A DNA stretch of 64,000 nucleotides from Paraburkholderia madseniana (GCF_009690905.1 NZ_VOSW01000056.1:1-64000); one strand, 5' to 3'. Shown: positions 24,746 to 33,470, numbered from the stretch's first letter. A program made the numbers and translations. Notes: a model not told the origin generated them from the letters alone.

Positions 24746-26964
24746 TCGGATGCCGCCAAAGCGCCCTGAAGACGGCGCTGTTGCTGGATTACGTTCTCGA
24801 GTGCGGCACGCGAGATCACCCCGCGCGCCACCATGTAGTCGCCGATGCGGCCATGGCGATCCGGGCGGTAGTCCTGCATCGCCGCTTCGAAAGCCTCGCG
24901 GCGGACGTGGCCATGCTCGATCAGCAGATCGCCGATCAGCGGTACGCTGCGTGCCGGCACAGGCTCGGCACCGCCGGCCGACGATGCGCCCGCTGACGCA
25001 CCTTCCACCCCACCCGCCGTACCCGCCTGCTCGCCCTCGCCCGCCGGCGCCGCGATCTCGACGCCGCGCAACACGCGCAGCCCCGCGGCGATCTCGCCCT
25101 CACGAACGATCTCCTGCACGACCTGCCCCCCCACCAGCGCGCTCAGTTCCGCGAACACCGGTTCGGCGAGCGGACTCGCGCTCAGCAGAATCGTGCGGCC
25201 GCCCGCGGCGTCGGCCTGCGGCAACACGCGGTGGCGCACGATCGCTTCGAGCGGCAAGCGCTTCGCATCGTCCTTGATGCGTTCGAGCGCCACGCGGCCA
25301 CGCGGCAAATCAGACTGAAAGGCAATGGCTTCCGCGAGGGTTTCCTCGTCGAGCCAGCCCTTGGCCATCAGCACGCGACCGAGCGGCGCTTCACGCGCAT
25401 GGCTTTCGCCGAGCGCCTGTTCGAGTTTGTCCGGATCGATGGCCTGCCACGACAGCAGCAATTCCCCAAGACGCTGACGGCGATTGTTAAAGCCGTCGGC
25501 CGATGGAAAGTCATGCATGGTCTTGTCCCATGCCAGCCGCTTGCCGGTCACGAGATGCGTGAGGAACATCTTCCACGCACGCGAGACAGCCATGAAGTTG
25601 ATGAAGTTGCCCACCACCATGCGCGGCACGGACAGCACCCCATGCTCCCAGCCGTACAGACGGGTCACGAAATAGATCCGCTGCACCACGCGCAACAGCA
25701 ACGCGCAACCGTTGGCCCACAGCAGCGCTTGCAGCCACGGCGAATCGGCGAACGGCGAAGCGATCAGCTCCGGCATCCAGCCGAGCAGATCGGCGCCGGC
25801 GAAGAGCAGAAACTGGATCACCAGCGCATACGCGATGATGCCGACGAACGCGGTAACGATGCCTTTGCGGTCACGGAACAGCAGATAGCGGTTGGCGAGC
25901 GAGCCGCTCCAGCCGGTCTGCTTCCACCCTTGCAAGCCGATGCCGAGCGTCCAGCGCGCGCGCTGCCGGTAAGCGGTGCGAAACGTATCGGGGAAGAATT
26001 CGCGCACGCAGAGCGGCATCGTCACGGTGATGTCGCGTTCGCGGCCAAGGCCGAACCACGCCTTGCGGCGTGTGGCGAATTGCACCGGAAAGCGCGCGAA
26101 GATCGACTGCATGCCCATCTTGCCGAGGCGCGCGCCGACGTCGTAGTCCTCGGTGAGGCTCTCGGTGTTAAACGGCTGATTGTCGGTTTCAGCGTTCAGC
26201 GCGAGTAGCGCGCGCCGCGAAAAACACGTGCCGACGCCCGCCGAAGGCACCGAGCCGACCAGGCTCTCGCGCACCACCAGATCCTTCGCGTGCCATTCGG
26301 CGAACTCGTCCATATAGGTGCCGGCCACGAGTTCGAACCAGTTGCGCTCGAGCGAGGCCACCGGCAACTGGATCATGTCCTTGCGCGGCAGCAGGTAATT
26401 GAAAAAGCGCAACTCGACCGGATGCAGCACATCCTCGCTGTCGTGCAGCACCACGCCGGCGAATTCGACGCCCGTTTCGGCCTCATACCTGAAGATCGCC
26501 TGGATCACCCAGTTCAGACAGTCGGCCTTGCAGGTCGGACCATCGTGCGGCACTTCCACGCGTCGCAACTGCTTATAGCGGCGGCGCATCCGTTCGACTT
26601 CGGCGATGGTCTGCGGGTCGTTCTGATAGGTGCCGACGAACACCACATAGTTGCGGTAGTCCATCACCCGCACCATGTCTTCGATCATCGCCGCGACCAC
26701 GTCGTATTCGTGCCACGCGGGCACCATGATCGCGATCGGCTGCTCGTCGCGCTGATACAACTGCGCGCTGGTGAGCGGCTTGTAGGCGCGCTGCACCGTG
26801 AAGCGGCGATAGAGCGTGCGGGTCCAGTACCAGAGGTCGATGAACAGATCGTCAAGGCTGGACAGCAGGATGATGAACGCCACCAGCGCCGCGACGTATT
26901 CGAGCCCATGGTAATAGTGGGCTACCGCGTAGCCCGCATACCATTTGATTAGCGCGAAGCTCAC
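24742..26964 (-). CDS. nfrB: NfrB-type membrane glycosyltransferase with MshEN c-di-GMP-binding domains
   Basis: 740 residues. An N-terminal membrane segment is followed by a GT2 domain with IMVPAWHEYDV, DGPTCKADCLNWV, the acidic motif LHDSEDV (about 174-179), SLTEDYDVG and RQRARWTLGIG (333-338). Three or more membrane helices follow. The motifs and order match E. coli NfrB closely. Residues about 498-553 contain two RLGxxL-type half-motifs typical of MshEN, a c-di-GMP-binding module, and a second MshEN-like pair lies near 668-735 after a Gly/Ala linker. The GTG start at 26964 overlaps the BcsB-like stop (GTGA) and has AGGA 6 bases upstream. It probably polymerises ManNAc from UDP-ManNAc when c-di-GMP is high. 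Confidence 0.9.
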   Translation of the reverse strand: MSFALIKWYAGYAVAHYYHGLEYVAALVAFIILLSSLDDLFIDLWYWTRTLYRRFTVQRAYKPLTSAQLYQRDEQPIAIMVPAWHEYDVVAAMIEDMVRVMDYRNYVVFVGTYQNDPQTIAEVERMRRRYKQLRRVEVPHDGPTCKADCLNWVIQAIFRYEAETGVEFAGVVLHDSEDVLHPVELRFFNYLLPRKDMIQLPVASLERNWFELVAGTYMDEFAEWHAKDLVVRESLVGSVPSAGVGTCFSRRALLALNAETDNQPFNTESLTEDYDVGARLGKMGMQSIFARFPVQFATRRKAWFGLGRERDITVTMPLCVREFFPDTFRTAYRQRARWTLGIGLQGWKQTGWSGSLANRYLLFRDRKGIVTAFVGIIAYALVIQFLLFAGADLLGWMPELIASPFADSPWLQALLWANGCALLLRVVQRIYFVTRLYGWEHGVLSVPRMVVGNFINFMAVSRAWKMFLTHLVTGKRLAWDKTMHDFPSADGFNNRRQRLGELLLSWQAIDPDKLEQALGESHAREAPLGRVLMAKGWLDEETLAEAIAFQSDLPRGRVALERIKDDAKRLPLEAIVRHRVLPQADAAGGRTILLSASPLAEPVFAELSALVGGQVVQEIVREGEIAAGLRVLRGVEIAAPAGEGEQAGTAGGVEGASAGASSAGGAEPVPARSVPLIGDLLIEHGHVRREAFEAAMQDYRPDRHGRIGDYMVARGVISRAALENVIQQQRRLQGALAASE

Positions 26965-29165
26965 GACTTGTCCTGATTCCTGCGGCGCGCCACGCTGGCC
27001 ACCAGCAGCAACACGATCAGCAAGCCGACGAGGCCGGCCGGGATGCCCCAGCGTACCCAGCTCTGCATGAACCACGGGCCTTGCACGTCTTCTGCATCGA
27101 CCACTTCGCCCGGATGACGCGTATCGAACTGGCGTAACGTGCCGCTGCCGTCGACGATCGCGACGTCGCCACGCGACAGTTGCAGCGACGCCGGCAGAAT
27201 CGCCGCCGTATCACCCACCGTGCGATACACGATGCCCGATACGCTGCCCGACTTGACCGCTTCGATCACGCCGACGCGGTTCAAACCCGAAATATCCGCC
27301 AGCATCTTGCCGGATGCATCGGTGAGCGACAGACGGTCTTTCGACAGATGGGCGAGGCTCTTCTCATCGGCGAGCGTGACGTCGGCCGCGAGGAAGGCGC
27401 CCTTCGGGCTCGCCGCTTCACCGTCACGCGCGACGCTGAAAGTCGCACGGGTCGGCGCGATGCCGCTCGCGTTCGCCAGGCGCGCGATGCGCGGCAGGAC
27501 TTGCGTGGCGTCGTTCAGATACGAGGCCGGCACGATCACATTCGCTTCCGACGCGAACCGCGCCACCATGCCAGTGAAGTCGTCGCCGACTTTCGCATCG
27601 GTTAGCGTCAGATGGCTGCTCGGCAGCACGGCAATCGGATGACCCTGGCCGCGCGCCTGACAGCCGCCTTCCGGTTGACGCTGAAACACCACGCGCAGCA
27701 GGTTGTTCGGGGCGAGCGCGTAACGCGGCACGCGCGCGGCGATGCGCTGCGGTTTGCCGTTGGCGGTCAGCAGTTGCGAGCCGATCAGCACGTCGTTGAA
27801 ATAGATCGAGGCGGTTTGCGCGGTGTTGTTCGGCGTCGGCGATGCGGCCACGTCGAGCACCACGGTGCCCGGTAACTTGCCGTTGCCCGATGCCGCGCCC
27901 AGATCGAAACTCGCGTCCCAGGTGGCGCGGCCCTGCACGTCGAGCGTGCGCGGCTGGCCGCCCAGCAGCGACAGTGCGATTTCGTCGCCGCGCGTGTTCG
28001 GTGCGGTGTCGATCTGATGGACCACGAGACGGCTCGTCACGTCGATCGGACGCCACGAGCGCGCGAGGACCGCCACGCCGTCGTTATCGCCGACCACGAT
28101 CGCGGTCTGGCCACCGAGGTGAGCAAGGCGCACTTCGCCCGAGGCGAGCGGCCTCGCGATCGGATCGATCGCGCGGGCGCGCCATGCATCGAATGCCTCG
28201 CTTGCGCCCGGCGCGGTGCCGACGACCTGTTCGCGCAAGGCATCGAGGGAAGTCTTCAGCGTGTTGCGCACCGTGTCGTCGGCGACGATCACGTCCGGCG
28301 CGAACGCCGAGCGCGGCGTCAGCGCAATCAAGGCGCCCGCTTCCGCCGGGTTCGCCAGCTTGTGCGAACCGCCTGCGGCCAGCGCCGCAAAAGCCGGAAC
28401 CGCGCGCAGCGGCGCCGGCACCTCGATGTCGCTCAGATCGACCGTGTCGCCCACCGCCGGCCACGTCCGCGTTGCCGGCGTGCGGCCTTCGCGTTGCAGC
28501 AGCGCTTCGACGCGCCAGCCTGCATCGAACGCCGGTGCCGCGAGCGTGCTCGCGCCGAGCATCACTACCGGCTTTTGCGGCAAGGCGCTCCACGCGCTGC
28601 GCAGATCGACGATCGCATCCGGATCGTAGCGATAGGTCAGGCGCGAAGTCGGCGCGATACGCCAGACGTTGCCGATCGCGGTCTGATCGGTACAGATGTT
28701 ATCGCTGAGCACCGACGACCAGTCGAGGGCCACGCGCACGAAACCTCCCGGCCGTGCCGCGCCATCCACGCCGAGACTCGCCGACGCATCGCCCTGGTCC
28801 TGTGTCGGGCTGCGCGAGAGCACCGGTGCGCCGTCGAGCGACACCAGCATGGTCGTGCGGCCGCCGTTGCCGCGCAGATAGCTGCCGTCGATCTGCAAGG
28901 CCGCGTCGCTCAACGGCACACCGGCTGGCACGGGCAGATACAGTTCCTGACGGCCGTCCGGCGCACGCAACACCACCGGATCGCGCATTCCCAGTTCGGC
29001 CAGAGACACCGTGCGCGTCGCGAGACGGCCGCTGCCGAGTTGCGCGAGGCTGCCGGCGACGTCGGCCGGCTGTTGAGCATGGGCCGTCGAGGCGAGCAAC
29101 AGCAGCACGGCAAGGGCGTTCAGGCGAGCACGCGCGAGGCGGCGCATTGGCGTATGGGAGGTCAC
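26961..29165 (-). CDS. BcsB-like periplasmic polysaccharide synthase subunit
   Basis: About 734 residues. A signal peptide (NALAVLLLLASTAHA) is followed by paired jelly-roll/flavodoxin-like modules as in BcsB, with for example ELYLPVPAGVPLSDAALQIDGS and TVVLDVAASPTPNN. A single C-terminal membrane anchor (WGIPAGLVGLLIVLLLVAS) ends in RRRNQDKS. The protein would hold the emerging polymer at the periplasmic face of the NfrB-type synthase. The GTG at 29165 has AAGAGAAAAG upstream; an ATG at 29147 is the alternative. The lower-identity BcsB fold is inferred from layout. Confidence 0.8.
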   Translation of the reverse strand: MTSHTPMRRLARARLNALAVLLLLASTAHAQQPADVAGSLAQLGSGRLATRTVSLAELGMRDPVVLRAPDGRQELYLPVPAGVPLSDAALQIDGSYLRGNGGRTTMLVSLDGAPVLSRSPTQDQGDASASLGVDGAARPGGFVRVALDWSSVLSDNICTDQTAIGNVWRIAPTSRLTYRYDPDAIVDLRSAWSALPQKPVVMLGASTLAAPAFDAGWRVEALLQREGRTPATRTWPAVGDTVDLSDIEVPAPLRAVPAFAALAAGGSHKLANPAEAGALIALTPRSAFAPDVIVADDTVRNTLKTSLDALREQVVGTAPGASEAFDAWRARAIDPIARPLASGEVRLAHLGGQTAIVVGDNDGVAVLARSWRPIDVTSRLVVHQIDTAPNTRGDEIALSLLGGQPRTLDVQGRATWDASFDLGAASGNGKLPGTVVLDVAASPTPNNTAQTASIYFNDVLIGSQLLTANGKPQRIAARVPRYALAPNNLLRVVFQRQPEGGCQARGQGHPIAVLPSSHLTLTDAKVGDDFTGMVARFASEANVIVPASYLNDATQVLPRIARLANASGIAPTRATFSVARDGEAASPKGAFLAADVTLADEKSLAHLSKDRLSLTDASGKMLADISGLNRVGVIEAVKSGSVSGIVYRTVGDTAAILPASLQLSRGDVAIVDGSGTLRQFDTRHPGEVVDAEDVQGPWFMQSWVRWGIPAGLVGLLIVLLLVASVARRRNQDKS

Positions 29166-29248
29166 GTTGTCTTTTCTCTTAATTAGCGCGCAAACAGGAA
29201 AGCTGATTCGCACTGCATGGATTGTCTGGAACTGCGGCCCGCGCGACG

Positions 29249-30445
29249 CTATTGCACGGCTTCCGCGCGCTGCACATTCGGAACCTGCCCCGTCCCACCG
29301 ATGCCGCCGCTCACGAACTCGTCGAACGGGCGCCCGGTCAATGCCGCGACGATCCGTTGCGATGCATGGCCGTCGCCGTATGGGTTGACGCGATGCGCGA
29401 AATCGTCGCGCTCGCCGGCGTCGTCGAGTAAGCCCGTCACCGCGCGTACGATCGCTTCGCGCTCCGTGCCGACGAGGCGCACCGTGCCGGCCGCCACTGC
29501 TTCCGGACGCTCGGTCACGTCGCGCATCACCAGCACCGGTTTGCCGAGCGCGGGGGCTTCTTCCTGCACGCCGCCGGAGTCGGTGAGAATGATCGAGGCG
29601 CGCTGCATCAGACGCACAAAACCCAGGTAGTCCAGCGGATCGATCAGACGCACGTTGCGCGCCGTGCCGAGGGTTTCCTGCACCGGGCCGCGCACATTCG
29701 GATTCAAATGCACCGGATAGACGATCTGGACCCTGTTGGTCCTCGCCAGATCCGCGAGTGCCGCGCAGATATTCGCGAAGCCCGCACCGAAGCTCTCACG
29801 GCGATGGCCCGTGACGAGCAACACCGGCAGCGCGCCGTCGAGGAACGGCAAGCGCGCGTCGAGCTCGGCGCGCAATGCCGCGTCGTTGTCGATGCGCGCG
29901 GTGGTGAGGTTCAGTGCGTCGATCACCGTATTGCCGGTCACGATGATCTTGCCGTGCAGCGCTTCGTGCGCGAGGTTCGCTTTCGAGCTCAGAGTGGGCG
30001 CGAACATCAGATCGCTCATTACATCGACCACGCGGCGGTTCATTTCTTCCGGCCACGGCTGCATCAGGTTGCCGGTACGCAGCCCCGCTTCGACGTGACC
30101 GATCGGAATCCGCCGATGAAACGAGGCCAGCGCCGCCGTGGACGCGGTGGTCGTATCGCCGTGCACCAGCACGCGATCCGGCTGAACGGTTGCGAGCACG
30201 TCGTCGAGCGAAGCGATAAGGCGCGACGCCAGACCGTTGAGCGTCTGGTTGCCGGTCATCAGGGCGAGATTGTGATGCGGCTTGATCTGGAACAGATCGA
30301 GTACCTGATCGAGCATCTGCTGATGCTGGCCTGTGACGCAGACCACCGACTCGATGCCGGCGTCAGCTTCCAGTTGTTTGACCAGCGGCGCCATTTTGAT
30401 GGCTTCCGGCCGCGTGCCGAAAATCGACAGAATCCTCGTTGGCAT
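29249..30445 (-). CDS. wecB: UDP-N-acetylglucosamine 2-epimerase (non-hydrolysing)
   Basis: 398 residues, full length for WecB/MnaA. It interconverts UDP-GlcNAc and UDP-ManNAc in the cytoplasm. Motifs present are FGTRPEAIKMAPL, TGQHQQMLDQ, HGDTTTAS, HVEAGLRTGN, TGHRRESFG and TDSGGVQEEAP. The ATG at 30445 follows GAGGG. As first gene of the operon it marks the sugar donor: in E. coli the NfrAB polysaccharide also needs WecB. No dedicated UDP-ManNAc dehydrogenase is beside it, so ManNAc itself rather than its uronate is the expected building block. Confidence 0.93.
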   Translation of the reverse strand: MPTRILSIFGTRPEAIKMAPLVKQLEADAGIESVVCVTGQHQQMLDQVLDLFQIKPHHNLALMTGNQTLNGLASRLIASLDDVLATVQPDRVLVHGDTTTASTAALASFHRRIPIGHVEAGLRTGNLMQPWPEEMNRRVVDVMSDLMFAPTLSSKANLAHEALHGKIIVTGNTVIDALNLTTARIDNDAALRAELDARLPFLDGALPVLLVTGHRRESFGAGFANICAALADLARTNRVQIVYPVHLNPNVRGPVQETLGTARNVRLIDPLDYLGFVRLMQRASIILTDSGGVQEEAPALGKPVLVMRDVTERPEAVAAGTVRLVGTEREAIVRAVTGLLDDAGERDDFAHRVNPYGDGHASQRIVAALTGRPFDEFVSGGIGGTGQVPNVQRAEAVQ

Positions 30446-30503
30446 ATGCCCTCGATCTTTATTTGAATGTTTTATTGGCGGCAGGCAATGCGGAGCACGC
30501 GTT

Positions 30504-30522
30504 AATATCGCACCCCGATATT
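30504..30522. promoter_or_regulatory. Perfect 19-base palindrome near wecB
   Basis: AATATCG (30504-30510) and CGATATT (30516-30522) flank a 5-base spacer, about 60 bases upstream of the wecB start. This is a possible operator overlapping the promoter. Confidence 0.5.
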
Positions 30523-30560
30523 TACCGATCTGACTTGCCCGTCGCCGATAATTAGCGGCA

Positions 30561-30581
30561 GTTCCCATATACGCTGGGAAC
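30561..30581. promoter_or_regulatory. Perfect 21-base palindrome upstream of wecB
   Basis: GTTCCCA (30561-30567) and TGGGAAC (30575-30581) flank a 7-base spacer, about 116 bases upstream of the wecB start. No T tract follows on either side, so an operator is more likely than a terminator. Confidence 0.5.
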
Positions 30582-30772
30582 GAATCGATCGGATGCAATA
30601 ACTGCCGACTGGATTCACTTGAGCGTCGTTTGAACGAGCGGCCATTGATGGTGAATCGATGCGCATTCTAGCGCGTATTTCCGCCTATCTCACAATGGAT
30701 TTTGCCTATGTAGCGCGTCCGCGGGGGCACCTCGCAGCCGTGAAACGGGATTTTTTGCCGACGAAGCCGGGT

Positions 30773-30799
30773 GATTAAGCCAGCGCAAACGTTTTCCGA
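30773..30799. promoter_or_regulatory. LacI/PurR-like motif, copy 1
   Basis: The 27-base block starting GATTAAGCC contains GCAAACGTTTTC, close to the half-palindromic PurR/LacI operator core. It matches copy 2 at 30907-30933 in 23 of 27 positions. Confidence 0.4.
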
Positions 30800-30844
30800 A
30801 TGTTTATGAAAGCGCTAAATTCAGGCTAATCATTTTCAAAATCC

Positions 30845-30873
30845 GTAAATGTTAAATCAGAATTAACATTTAC
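30845..30873. promoter_or_regulatory. Perfect AT-rich 29-base palindrome
   Basis: Eleven-base arms GTAAATGTTAA and TTAACATTTAC flank a 7-base spacer. The arm length makes chance occurrence unlikely. It is a strong candidate for a dimeric regulator site between the two LacI-like motifs. Confidence 0.55.
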
Positions 30874-30906
30874 TCCGCCTCATTCGCTCAAGTGGAATTG
30901 CCCGCT

Positions 30907-30933
30907 GATTAAGGCTGCGCAAACGTTATCGGA
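30907..30933. promoter_or_regulatory. LacI/PurR-like motif, copy 2
   Basis: The block GATTAAGGC followed by GCGCAAACGTTATCGG repeats copy 1 with four changes, 134 bases further right. Confidence 0.4.
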
Positions 30934-30990
30934 GGATTCGACGTGGTGCGGGCAATATCATGAACGACTCGTTCAAATTGACCGTGCGTC

Positions 30991-31362
30991 TCACTTGCTG
31001 GATTCGCGTTCGATTCCCGCTGCCAGTTCGGCGATCTGCGACTCCGCAAATACGCGGATGCCGTGCTGTTGCGGCAACGCGACAGTAACGCCGGTAGCGG
31101 GTGGGTTTGGTTGTTGAACGCGCCAGATCAAGCCAATCACGAGCCGAGCGAATCGGCATCGATCAATCGCTTCATAAGGGTTCCGAATTATATGAGGCGG
31201 CGGCAACACGACCAGGCACGTTTCCGGCACGCGTTCGAAGATCATCAGTTGATTGAGTTTCAGCTCACGGATCAGGAGCGCCCCTGCTCGTCCCGCTGCT
31301 GGGCACACGTATTGCTCCATATCGCTCGCCGGCAACGACACGTCAAAGCACGCAGTGCCCAC
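30991..31362 (-). CDS. Hypothetical protein
   Basis: Up to 123 residues if the GTG at 31362 is used; an ATG at 31320 gives 109. The composition is mixed and protein-like (a hydrophobic RLVIGLIWRV segment, many charged residues at both ends), but I do not recognise a family. There is no clear ribosome-binding site. It lies divergent to the DUF1328 gene and upstream of the polysaccharide regulatory region. Confidence 0.5.
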   Translation of the reverse strand: MGTACFDVSLPASDMEQYVCPAAGRAGALLIRELKLNQLMIFERVPETCLVVLPPPHIIRNPYEAIDRCRFARLVIGLIWRVQQPNPPATGVTVALPQQHGIRVFAESQIAELAAGIERESSK

Positions 31363-31414
31363 AACGAGTAGCCGTTTTCAACTTCGATCCAGCAATCCAT
31401 CGGTGGGAGGCCCC

Positions 31415-31576
31415 ATGCTTCGATACGCCGTAATCTTCTTCATCATCGCGATCATCGCCGCGGTATTCGGCTTCGGCGGCATTGCCGCAGGCGCAACGGA
31501 AATCGCCAAGGTCCTGTTCTTTATCTTCGTGGTGATCTTCCTCGTCACCTTGCTGATGGGCGTGATGCGACGCTGA
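31415..31576 (+). CDS. DUF1328 small membrane protein
   Basis: 53 residues with two transmembrane helices (AVIFFIIAIIAAVFGFGG and VLFFIFVVIFLVTLLMG), separated by the conserved AAGATEIAK turn of the DUF1328/YtjA family. GGGAGG stands 5 bases before the ATG at 31415. The function is unknown; relatives are often stress-induced. Confidence 0.9.
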   Translation: MLRYAVIFFIIAIIAAVFGFGGIAAGATEIAKVLFFIFVVIFLVTLLMGVMRR

Positions 31577-31634
31577 CCTTCGCATCGAACAGGTAGGAAG
31601 AAACACCCGCCCCGGTGCGAGGATCAGCAGCGCG

Positions 31635-31662
31635 TTGCAATACTTGCCACACGGTATTGCAA
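31635..31662. terminator. Hairpin between convergent DUF1328 and GNAT genes
   Basis: A perfect 9-bp stem TTGCAATAC/GTATTGCAA with a 10-base loop lies in the 130-base gap between convergent genes. A T-rich tail is missing, so the terminator role is inferred. Confidence 0.4.
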
Positions 31663-31706
31663 TAGTTGCTGCCCGCGCCGGGGGTTTTATCGCCGGCCCA
31701 CCCACC

Positions 31707-32345
31707 TCACGCCGCGCGCGCGATCCTCGTCGGCACAGTCAACCTATGCGACCAGTTCGCGAGCGTGCGCGTCGCCACCGGTGGTTTGCTCAAGATCGCG
31801 CTGTCGTAGTGCTTGCCGTCAAAGCGCACGAAATCGACAATGCGAAACCCCTGCCCTCTGTAAAACGCAATCAGGTGTGCAGCCGGCTGCGGCGTATCGA
31901 GCGCGAGCTCCGCATAGCCGCGCGTCGCGGCCCAGTGGTCGGCGAAAGCGATCAACAGCGTACCGATGCCACGCGCCTGCCACACCGGCTCCACGCCGAA
32001 CTGACGCAAGCTGGCAATATCGTCACGCCGGTAGAGTTCGCACGACGACTCGCGGTCCGGTGCATATAGCGTCATCGTGCCGACAATGCGTCCTTCGCAG
32101 ACCGCCACGTAGCAATCGCCGCGCGTCGCGCGTGAACGTGTCGTCTCAACCGTTTGATCCACACAGGTGCAATTCAGCCCCATCGCACCGAGTCGTGTGA
32201 AAGCGCGATGCAGCAGCGCGGTCAACGCGACATACGAATCACGCGATGGATCGAAGCGGCGCAGTTCGACACGGCCCACGCCATGACACACGTAATCGAT
32301 ACGGACGGATTGCTGCGTCGTTGCACGTCGCTTCACGTTGAGCAC
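31707..32345 (-). CDS. GNAT-family N-acetyltransferase
   Basis: 212 residues. The acetyl-CoA-binding core is visible as VEPVWQARGIGTLLIAFADHWA (motif A with Q/R-x-x-G-x-G/A) followed by LALDTPQPAAHLIAFYRGQGF (motif B). The N-terminal third is less typical, with two Cys in LNCTCVDQ. The substrate is unknown. It stands alone between a DUF1328 gene and a LysR gene. Confidence 0.85.
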   Translation of the reverse strand: MLNVKRRATTQQSVRIDYVCHGVGRVELRRFDPSRDSYVALTALLHRAFTRLGAMGLNCTCVDQTVETTRSRATRGDCYVAVCEGRIVGTMTLYAPDRESSCELYRRDDIASLRQFGVEPVWQARGIGTLLIAFADHWAATRGYAELALDTPQPAAHLIAFYRGQGFRIVDFVRFDGKHYDSAILSKPPVATRTLANWSHRLTVPTRIARAA

Positions 32346-32409
32346 CTCGCGCTATCAAGATGCACGAAGTGTAGATTTCGCGCGTAGGCGTCTCAAGAAA
32401 AAATGTCGT

Positions 32410-32451
32410 AAAAACTCACATGGGATGTGCGTGCCAGCATGTTGCTGGCAC
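32410..32451 (-). terminator. Terminator of the downstream-facing LysR gene
   Basis: On the minus strand, 14 bases after the LysR stop, a perfect 8-bp hairpin GTGCCAGC/GCTGGCAC (loop of 5) is followed by a second small stem CACAT/ATGTG and then AGTTTTTA. Confidence 0.6.
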
Positions 32452-32465
32452 AGCTTGCCCACGCA

Positions 32466-33389
32466 TTAGGCCGCCGGCACCACAAGCGGCTCTCTCTCCC
32501 GCAAACCAAGATGCAATTCCTCGCAGAGGAACGTCTGCAATGTCTGCACGGCGGCCGCCTGCGCGCCGGAGACTGGGCGCATGAAGAGTCCGAAATCGGC
32601 GGTCGGCGCATCGGGCAATCCATCGGCCTGACCGAGCACGCGCATCGACTCCGAGCGGATGTTGCCGTCGAGCAGCACCGACACGCCGAGCCCCGCTTCC
32701 ACGGCCGACTGCACCGCCGGCAAACTGGTGCTGGTGCACACAATGCGCCACGCAATCCCCGCGCGCCGCAGCGCCGTCAACACCTGTTGCTGCCACAGAC
32801 ACGCGCCGCCGAACGCAACCACCGGCAGCACGGCGCCATCGTCGCGGCTAAACCCGCGTGCGCCGACCCAGAAGAGCGGCTGCGTCCACGTCAGCAGCGG
32901 CACCGAGTCGACCAGCGCGGGGTCCCCCACCACCACGTCGAGGCCGCCGTCCGCAAGCCGGTTCGACAACGCGGAACTGGTATCGACGACGATCTCCAGC
33001 GCCACCTGCGGATAAGCGATCGAAAAACGCCGCAGCGCACGCGGCAAGCGACCGACCGCGATGTCTTCCAGCATGCCGAGCCGCACCGTGCCGGACACCT
33101 GCCCCGCGCTCAGCGCCCGCCGCGCATCGGCGCCCGCGCCGAGGATCGTGTGCGCGAACGGCAGCAGCAGATGTCCCGCTTCCGTGAGTTGCACGCCACG
33201 CGGCGAGCGGTCGAGCAAACGCTGCCCCAACTCTTCCTCGAGCCGGCGCAATTGCATGCTTACCGCCGCCTGAGTACGCGCAAGGCGGGCCGCCGCCACG
33301 CCCACCGCGCCGGTTTCCGCCACGGTGACGAACGCGCGCAGGAGACTGCTGTCGAGATCTCGGGTCATCACGTTTATTGAAGTGGTCAT
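32466..33389 (-). CDS. LysR-family transcriptional regulator
   Basis: 307 residues from the ATG at 33389, or 300 from the ATG at 33368. The DNA-binding region LLRAFVTVAETGAVGVAA and TQAAVSMQLRRLEEELG is intact, and the effector domain follows. It is divergent from an EamA exporter gene across about 80 bases containing several CTTATC/GATAAG half sites, so it probably controls that exporter and itself. Confidence 0.87.
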   Translation of the reverse strand: MTTSINVMTRDLDSSLLRAFVTVAETGAVGVAAARLARTQAAVSMQLRRLEEELGQRLLDRSPRGVQLTEAGHLLLPFAHTILGAGADARRALSAGQVSGTVRLGMLEDIAVGRLPRALRRFSIAYPQVALEIVVDTSSALSNRLADGGLDVVVGDPALVDSVPLLTWTQPLFWVGARGFSRDDGAVLPVVAFGGACLWQQQVLTALRRAGIAWRIVCTSTSLPAVQSAVEAGLGVSVLLDGNIRSESMRVLGQADGLPDAPTADFGLFMRPVSGAQAAAVQTLQTFLCEELHLGLREREPLVVPAA

Positions 33390-33430
33390 AAGAAATATCA
33401 ACTTATCTTAATACTGCCTGCACCGATAAG
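33388..33430. promoter_or_regulatory. CTTATC/GATAAG half-site cluster in the LysR-EamA divergon
   Basis: ATAAG (33388-33392) and CTTAT (33402-33406) form a dyad with a 9-base spacer, and a further GATAAG (33425-33430) pairs with CTTATC (33402-33407). The spacing fits LysR-type sites. Confidence 0.45.
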
Positions 33431-33470
33431 ATAGCTTCCACCCCATCCGAAAAGCGGTCACGAGGCCAAG

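Larger units (their letters stand above)
30446..30990. promoter_or_regulatory. Promoter/regulatory region of the exopolysaccharide operon
   Basis: 545 bases without a gene, with AT-rich patches unusual for the window. It holds three perfect inverted repeats and a duplicated 27-base motif, listed separately. I see no convincing sigma-54 site. The likely minus-strand promoter lies close to wecB. Confidence 0.65.

Noticed and set aside
30590..30606. Possible sigma-54 promoter upstream of wecB
   Set aside because: The GG and GC elements are 8 rather than 10 bases apart, so the spacing does not fit.
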